From Mariannaea sp. PMI_226 (taxonomy: Eukaryota > Ascomycota > Sordariomycetes > Hypocreales > Nectriaceae), in NCBI GenBank assembly GCA_024336345.1, contig JANFOG010000008.1:496001-560000 (forward strand): 64,000 bases of DNA, given 5' to 3'. The stretch's first letter is position 1, and each line of letters begins with the position of its first letter. The position numbers were made by a program, and so were the translations under genes. This document shows, piece by piece, positions 58,151 through 64,000 of this stretch. The notes under the pieces are model-generated. The model ran no database searches and had not been told where the DNA came from. It saw nothing but the letters and a program-made list of their open reading frames with translations.

Positions 58151-58520
58151 AAGGCATTTTATTAGGAGAGTTAAATAATATACAATAGAATAGCATCTCA
58201 TAGTATAGGGTCATTAAATTAAATTATTAAACAAGCTGCACGCTATGAAATAGGGACCAACAGAATGCAGCCTGAATAGCTCAATGTATTGATGATGAGA
58301 AAAGCAGACTAATATCTAGGCTGAGGCAGAAGGTGTTTATATCCCCTTCATCACAAGTTTGCTCGAATTGTCCAATATAGCAAAATTAGCTGAATATTCG
58401 TACCATATTTCCCTCTTGTGTAACATAAATATTGCTAAGTTAAGCCAGAAGAAGGGGGGTACAATCTATAGTCTTCAGCGCTTATACTGTATCCATTTTA
58501 CTCGGAGAAATAAAGGGAGC
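58151..58520. other. AT-rich spacer before the 5S-like array
   Basis: About 370 bp with no gene seen. Confidence 0.5.
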
Positions 58521-58611
58521 TAGCCCCCGTCTGCTCTCCGTACGTCAAGCTAAGAAGCGGTGGACTAGTACTCGGGTCGGTGACGACCGGGGAATCCCTA
58601 CTGTTGTATGT
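58521..58611 (+). rRNA. 5S rRNA-like copy 1, 5' part degenerate
   Basis: From about CCCCCGTCTGCTCTCC to GTTGTATG it follows copies 2 and 3, including GGTCGGTGACGACCGGGGAA. The first ~35 nt are not clearly recognisable. A T-run (58615-58622) follows, as at Pol III terminators. Confidence 0.55.
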
Positions 58612-58693
58612 CTTCTTTTTTTGGCTCAAATCCTTTTTTACCAGCTCTGTTGCGGTGTTGTTCTTTTAGTTCTCTTGACTCAGCCTCACCATC

Positions 58694-58812
58694 ACATACG
58701 GCCATAGCTCTCAGAGAATACTGGATCCCGTCCGCTCTCCGCACGTCAAACTGAGAAGCGGCAGATTAGTACTCAGGTCGGTGACGACTGGGGAATCCCT
58801 GCTGTTGTATGT
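58694..58812 (+). rRNA. 5S rRNA-like copy 2, full length
   Basis: 119 nt from ACATACGGCCATAGC to CTGTTGTATGT; the ends pair to form helix I and the length equals fungal 5S rRNA. GGATCCCGTCCGCTC and GTCGGTGACGAC are the conserved internal parts. A T10 tract follows. Differences from the usual CAGCGAATCC (here TGGGGAATCC) suggest a variant or pseudogene. Confidence 0.7.
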
Positions 58813-58892
58813 TCTCTTTTTTTTTTGGTCTCAATCTTGTCCCAAGCTCCGTCCAGCCATTCTCTTCATCCTTTCCAGTCGACCTGATCACT

Positions 58893-59011
58893 ACATACGA
58901 CCATAGCTCTTAGAGAACACTGGATCCCGTCCGCTCTCCGCTCGTTAAACTGAGAAGCGGTGAATTAGTACTCGGGTCGGTGACGACCGGGGAATCCTCA
59001 CTGTTGTATGT
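58893..59011 (+). rRNA. 5S rRNA-like copy 3, full length
   Basis: 119 nt, ACATACGACCATAGC to TTGTATGT, 199 bp after copy 2. Same shared differences from canonical 5S (GGGGAATCC). A long T/C tract follows. A weaker fourth 5' piece (ATAGGCATGAG to GGATCTAGTCC) starts near 59092. Confidence 0.7.
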
Positions 59012-59547
59012 TTGTTTCTTTCTTTCTCTTTTTTTTTTTGGGTTTGTTCATCTTCCAACCTCCAGTTGAGCTGGTCTGTTATCCCATCAATATAGGCATG
59101 AGATAAATGCTGGATCTAGTCCAAATTTTGCTACCTAATTCTATGCATCCAATTGTTGGGTATTGTGTAAAATATATTTACCCCTCAAGATGTAAGTTCC
59201 CGACCTTGTAGCAAATGGACTTCACAGGTCCGTTGAAGCTATCGAGGGGAGGAGGGTATTGCTATGCTGAGTGGTAGCCTTGACATTACGACCTCTTGGA
59301 ACAGATTTTGTGCCTTCTTACCGGATTTTATACTGTCATTAGAAAAAAAGGGCCTGTCCGCAATACATTCAAGCACGTTGATTGTCTTGTATCAGAGCAA
59401 TATTGAAACGAATAAGCAGCAGGTTCGACAAGTCTTTGATTTTTTACTTTTAATTCTGTAATCAATATATATTAAGGGTCTATCAGTTCATGATCGTCAG
59501 TAACGTGTAGGGTTTGAGGTATAACCCAGGGAAGAGGGTTTCCTTGT
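59012..59547. other. tail of the 5S-like array and AT-rich spacer
   Basis: T-tract at 59030-59040, degenerate fourth 5S piece at 59092-59121, then non-coding sequence to the stop of the membrane-protein gene. Confidence 0.5.
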
Positions 59548-60991
59548 CTAGATACTGTAAGTTCCTCTGCTCAGGTCTTCCATTTGGTGATGGTCCGGGC
59601 ATTCCACGCTCATTGAGACCCCTCTCGCCCTAGTATCGGGGCCAAGCAGATCAGCCATATTCACATGGTCGACGTCCACCCGAAATTCATTCTCGACGCG
59701 TATCCCCTCAAAGTTGGGCAACCTGGCAGCCGAGCTGTGTACCCTACATATTCCCCCACCACACTGCCACGATGGGAACTCAGTTCCACCAATGCTGCGA
59801 GACCCGATTCTGACTTTTTTCCGTCCAAAGGTCCTGTAACGTTGTCGTCCTTGCCATGGCATACAACGGCGTATGAAGAGTCGGAGAAGGAGGAGACAAT
59901 TACACATGATGCCAATGTTGCATTCGATAATCGACCATGTTGATACTTTGCCCTGCGTCCAAGTGACATCGAGATTATTTATCAGGGCCAGAACGTAAAC
60001 AAAACGGACCAAGGAGGTAATAACGGCTCTAAAGTGTCAAGGATTATGGTCAGTAACCGAATCGGATAGACAATCCTCGAGGTTTGAGAGGAGGTGTGGA
60101 GAGAACAAAGTTAAACAGAGGAGAAGGGGTTAACACTTACGCAGATGCAAGGACAAAGATGGTATACAAGGCTACTTTTTGCCAAATTGGCATGACAAGT
60201 AATAGAACTGTCGGAAGAGGCATGATTAAAAGTATTATGTCACTGACAATGTTGAGGACTGCCTGGGCGATGGTAATGGCGATTAAACAGCTTCCGTCGC
60301 TTGTTTTCGGGTTGCAATTGCGGTCCCAGAGTGTTAAGCATGCGAAGATGATATTTGGGATGACTATTGCGGCTCCAAGTGCATATATAGTCCATCGGAA
60401 GCAACGACCAGGGTTAATACGATGGTAGAGGGTGAGTAAGGCAAGCTTGATAAAGACAGGCGTAGCAAAATAGAGCGCCGCTAGCACCGGGATCAGCTAT
60501 GAAGGCGTTTTCTTTTTAGCAGGTTTCAACTTCGCCTCGATAATTGAAGAGCAAACTTACTGATACGTATTCGGCGAATTGTGCCTGTGAAACATCCCAC
60601 ATGTGCTTCCCATATCCAAAATTCATGGCTGACAAAAATCGATTAATTTGGGTATTCGTATAAGGATGAGTTTGATCATCTGGGAATGAGGAACGAACCA
60701 TGACACTCAAGAATAAATGATGCCAGAGAGGTCAACCACGCCAATAATATAAAAACTAGTAAAAGGTGCACCTATTAAAATGATGTATTTTATTTCAGGG
60801 CGATTTGTGGCCTCACCTTCATCAAGACCGAGACGCCGAATGAGAAATGCGGCAGTATATATGCGTAGAGAGAGGAAACTGGTGGCCAAGGAGAATGTCA
60901 CGGTGAAGACTATGATGAAGTTCGTGTTCTTGCTATCGAAATCGGGAGGACTTCCATTAGGCGAAGGGAGCATTGGCGTAGTTGACGCCAT
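59548..60991 (-). CDS. fungal rhodopsin-like integral membrane protein, exon 2 uncertain
   Basis: Minus-strand exons 60991-60817, 60628-60561, 60496-60141 and 60028-59548 join in frame and give a PTH11-related/fungal rhodopsin-domain protein: TNFIIVFTVTFSLATSFLSL (TM1), MNFGYGKHMWDV (signature loop), ALYFATPVFIKLALLTLYHR, RWTIYALGAAIVIPNIIF, IVSDIILLIMPLPTVLLL and a long hydrophilic C-terminus. A further hydrophobic exon at about 60771-60710 (GAPFTSFYIIGVVDLSG) has a good acceptor but no usable donor: its frame meets TGA and the next acceptor needs phase 1. Skipping it keeps the frame but removes one membrane span. So the gene may be damaged or use an unusual site. Such proteins are putative receptors; ligand unknown. 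Confidence 0.7.
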
Positions 60992-63895
60992 GCCTGTCTA
61001 TGAGCGAGCTGCTCAGCGGCCAAAGATGTCATGGCCCCCGGTGATGATCAACGGGCGGTAAGCGGTTGGAAGAAATGATGGGATGGTCACACCCGAAAGA
61101 GCGAAGAAGCGACTCATTATTTTAAAGGCCGGCTCGCGTGGGAATTGCCATGTGGTGGGCGGCCGAAGCAAGTCACAATACACACTTACTTGATGAAGCC
61201 ACCAACCTCTTCCCCACCCTCCTGCTTGCTGCGTTGGCCTCCAGGACCTGAATGTATGCATGGCAATATAGCCGAAGAGGAATAGAGGGAAACTCTGCGG
61301 GGGTTCGTTGGGATGCATGGTTCATAGGATAGGCTTCCTTGACGCCATCGCGAGAGATAAATGGGCCAGCCAGGAGCCGGGGACAGCCACTTTTGACTTT
61401 CATTAGCTCTCCCACGATTCAGAAGCTGGTCTGCGGAGGTTTGAACTCTGATGCCACGTCCACCAACAGCAGCTGCTGAGAAGGACGTTCGAGAATACAA
61501 AACGGGTTTGAGAGAAGCGGCTAGCGGGTGAAATAAAGGTTACAGGGTGGGAAAAGAGTCTTGATTCGGACGTTGGTTTTGATGTTAGCTTTTTTTTTTG
61601 TTCGATTTTATGATTCCTCGATTGTGAGGCAACTGTTTCAAGATCCGGGTTACGATCCAGATCACGCTGACTGCGCCACTACAGATTGAAGTCAGTACCT
61701 ACAATCTCTCTACCTACCAATATACCCTACACCCACGCAGTCACACCAACAAGAGACAACGAACAGCCGAATTATCACCTCAAATATCAGCTCTCTGGTG
61801 CAAAAACAGGAAAAGCGAGAAAGAGGCATTTTTCTCTCCACCCCTGCCAGTCTTACCTTTCCTCTAATGCAGAATGATAAAGAACCGTAGAACGACTGCG
61901 GAACTTGCCGCATTTTTTTACGGGCTGCTTATTGTGTTATTGGGGAAAGTAGGAAAGGAAAGTCAGATACTTTGCGTGTGGAGGGAGAATTCGCCAAATG
62001 TTGGTTACCCACTGACTCAGCTTTTTTTCCCTATTGAGAGTATCATATACTGCCTAAATACTTACTATCTTCCACATCGCTTCACTGGTCATGCAGTTGA
62101 ACTGCAGAGGGGTACGTTTAGCTGGAGACGTGGTATAAGCGGAGGGGTAAAACGAATCCATTGCTGCTCTGAGAAACTTGGATAGGATTGTATAAGACGT
62201 CAAGAAAAAAAGAGCAGAAAAATAAGAATTGTAGGAAAACCATGTAAGGGGGGATAATTAGGCGTATGAGCGTAGAGTTGTTTGTGGACTCATTTACTTC
62301 TATTTTATTCTGTAAGATATGGAGGGATTTTCGTCTTGTCTTTTTCTCGTTTTCTACAATACGAAGCCTCTTCAAGACATCAGGGCTGGTGCTAGAATTT
62401 AGGCTTCCTTAGAGGTACTAGTTATTTTTCAGGCAAGTGTGTACGGAGTACCTATCCATGTCGTCGCTTGCGATTGATAGCACCAGGGCTGGTTAGTCGA
62501 ATAGATGTACACGACTATCAGCAGGGAGGTTAGGGAGGTTAGGGCTGATGATGAAGAAGAACTCAAAGAGACATTGGGCTGACCTTTGCCAGCACGTGGC
62601 TTGACTGCTATCCATTTGCTATTAAACTACACCCCAAAAAATATTGCAAGCAGCGATTGGGGCAACAGCCAGTGCTGGCTTCATTCAAAGCCTGAGTGCT
62701 AGACAGGAAAAGGCACTACTACTGTTGAGTGTTGAGCTACTGGACGTAGAAACGCGTGGCTATCCAGTTCGTCGCACAGCGCTAATGCTGCCACTGGCTT
62801 GGTTCGATACACCTCAGCAGCTTTTAAATAGGCCTAATAGGAGCGGGTTGTTTTAGTCTACCTAGCCCTGAATATACGTGTTTAAGAACTTGGAGATTGA
62901 ACGAGATGATGTCAGAAAAGAGCAACAACTCAACAAGGAGTTCTCGGAATCACTAAGCAAAAGAAGAAAGGGACATCAAAGGAAAGAGAAACATGGAGAG
63001 GTAATTACTACCCTAATCTGCAGATTAGGAACGCGGGAAACGAAAAAGAACTTTTGAAAGTTTTGCCTTGCTTGAGTTGCAGCCATTGTTGTTCATACGG
63101 AGCCGACTCAAAAGCTCCCATCCTCTCCCTTGACACCTTCAGACACTAGAGTACACGTGGAATTCACGACGTAACTGGGGCGGGCTTTTCCGCGCTCTAG
63201 CGTGCATTTGCGTGGTCTTAGCCCTCTGTATTTAGTAGGCAGACTGACGTCGATAACGGGCGGTCTAGGGCACTTGTCGGGGGACAATGCACCCGCATCT
63301 TATGCGCTAGTGCTGGGATAGCATCGATTTCCGCTGCAGATTGCTCAATACGTAATGATTATGGAAGCAGTGTATCAGCATGCAGAGCTGTAGCAGCAAT
63401 CCAACTATGATCGCTTTTGTCAATGGCGTTGCATGGATATTATTTAAAGTTTTTTTGAGCTCAACCCCTCTCAACCTCACCTCACCTCCCTTTCCCCTTT
63501 CGTCCCCTTCGTCCCCAAGTCGTGTAGCGACATGCTGGGAATCACACGTACTATGCAGGCCGTCTCTGATGCGTACGACTACGACCCTGTCATTGCGATT
63601 AGTCGAGCGCCGTCGCCGATACCGCTAACTTTACAGCAGCATTCAGTAACTATCGAGGGGAAATAGTAAGCCGAAACCGAATCTCCAAGTAAACTACAGA
63701 AACGCCCATTTCCGAACATTCATCTTTTCAATGACTGGGTTTTTGGAGCCGCGAGCCGTCAATCGCCAATCCCTCCTGCTACAATAATTGCTTACACATT
63801 GGTCAGCAGCTTGCCCCCTCCACCCTCCTGGGCCTCCCACGAGGCAGCTTTTCACGTTCCAAGTCAATACTCAGCCTTTCCACTAAATCCGCACC
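60992..63895. other. 2.9 kb low-coding region
   Basis: No supported gene. Short frames on both strands have no domain. A 70-codon piece at 62644-62856 (LSARQEKALLLLSVELLDVE, TRGYPVRRTAL) weakly resembles the helix-turn-helix of pogo-type transposases. TTAGGGAGG direct repeats lie at about 62530-62545. CT-rich sequence at 63465-63515 looks like a promoter or leader. Confidence 0.45.
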
Positions 63896-64000
63896 ATGGG
63901 GATGAAGTCAGACGCAAGGCAGACCACGTGGAGTTGGGGTTTGTGGTATGGCGGAATCTGGGGTCAGATATTCTGTAAGGCATGCAAAGTTTGCGCCATG
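63896..64000 (+). CDS. possible 5' end of a gene running off the window
   Basis: ATG at 63896 in a good context (CACCATGGGG) opens a frame of 35 codons that reaches the window end, preceded by a CT-rich tract. A GTAAGG donor-like site occurs at 63976. No domain is visible. Confidence 0.25.
   Translation, partial: MGMKSDARQTTWSWGLWYGGIWGQIFCKACKVCAM

Noticed and set aside
61013..61318. 101-codon minus-strand frame near the rhodopsin-like gene start
   Set aside because: Composition Trp/Arg/Pro-rich without domain; probably the leader region of that gene.
1..64000. tRNA genes and CRISPR arrays
   Set aside because: Scanning by eye found no tRNA B-box/cloverleaf and no regularly spaced repeat-spacer array; CRISPR is not expected in a fungus. 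A covariance-model scan would be decisive for tRNAs.

Overview
The window is a gene-rich euchromatic segment of a filamentous ascomycete, most likely a sordariomycete of the Hypocreales type. The evidence is short GT-AG introns (about 45-80 bp) with CTAAC/CTGAC-like branch sites, dispersed 5S rRNA-like copies of the fungal type, fungal families (DUF6546 F-box, fungal rhodopsin-like membrane protein, NACHT-ankyrin proteins, a CxC metallothionein), and AT-rich relics carrying CpA-to-TpA stop codons of the kind left by repeat-induced point mutation (RIP). I cannot name the species.

Layout. 0-7 kb: tail of an unknown gene, a GABA transaminase, an aminoglycoside-phosphotransferase-like (APH) gene with one internal nonsense codon, and a D-amino-acid-oxidase-like flavoenzyme ending in the peroxisomal signal SRL. 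7-25 kb: an accessory island with a NACHT-ankyrin (NLR-like) protein, a relic of a 3'-5' exonuclease gene, a lone small cysteine-containing secreted protein in an AT-rich desert, a second ankyrin protein, and an ankyrin-deaminase gene (frameshifted as read) head-to-head with a gene of unknown family. 25.6-38.8 kb: ordinary core genes: CxC metallothionein, RCC1/Ran exchange factor, YIP1-family membrane protein, a small unknown protein, a flavin monooxygenase, and a TRF4/Cid14 poly(A) polymerase. 41.6-50.2 kb: sugar transporter, old yellow enzyme homologue with altered active-site residues, peroxisomal-type short-chain dehydrogenase, and a DUF6546 F-box protein. 50.2-59.1 kb: AT-rich relics (ankyrin pseudogene, xylose-reductase-like pseudogene, two stretches of a ~200 bp 5S-rDNA array) flanking a divergent pair, a maltose/hexose permease and a DUF1593 protein, with a CGG-N8-CGG-N8-CGG element between them. 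59.5-61 kb: a rhodopsin-like fungal membrane protein whose second exon does not splice cleanly. 61-63.9 kb: no convincing gene until a possible start at the right edge.

The most interesting stretch is 7.2-24.2 kb. It holds three different ankyrin architectures (NACHT-ANK, fungal N-terminal coiled-coil-ANK, and zinc-binding-like N-terminus-ANK-deaminase) and a divergent partner gene of unknown family, between conserved metabolic and core genes. By architecture this resembles a self/non-self or anti-parasite defence island; that reading is inference. Exon boundaries were worked out by hand from splice signals and reading-frame continuity, not from transcripts.
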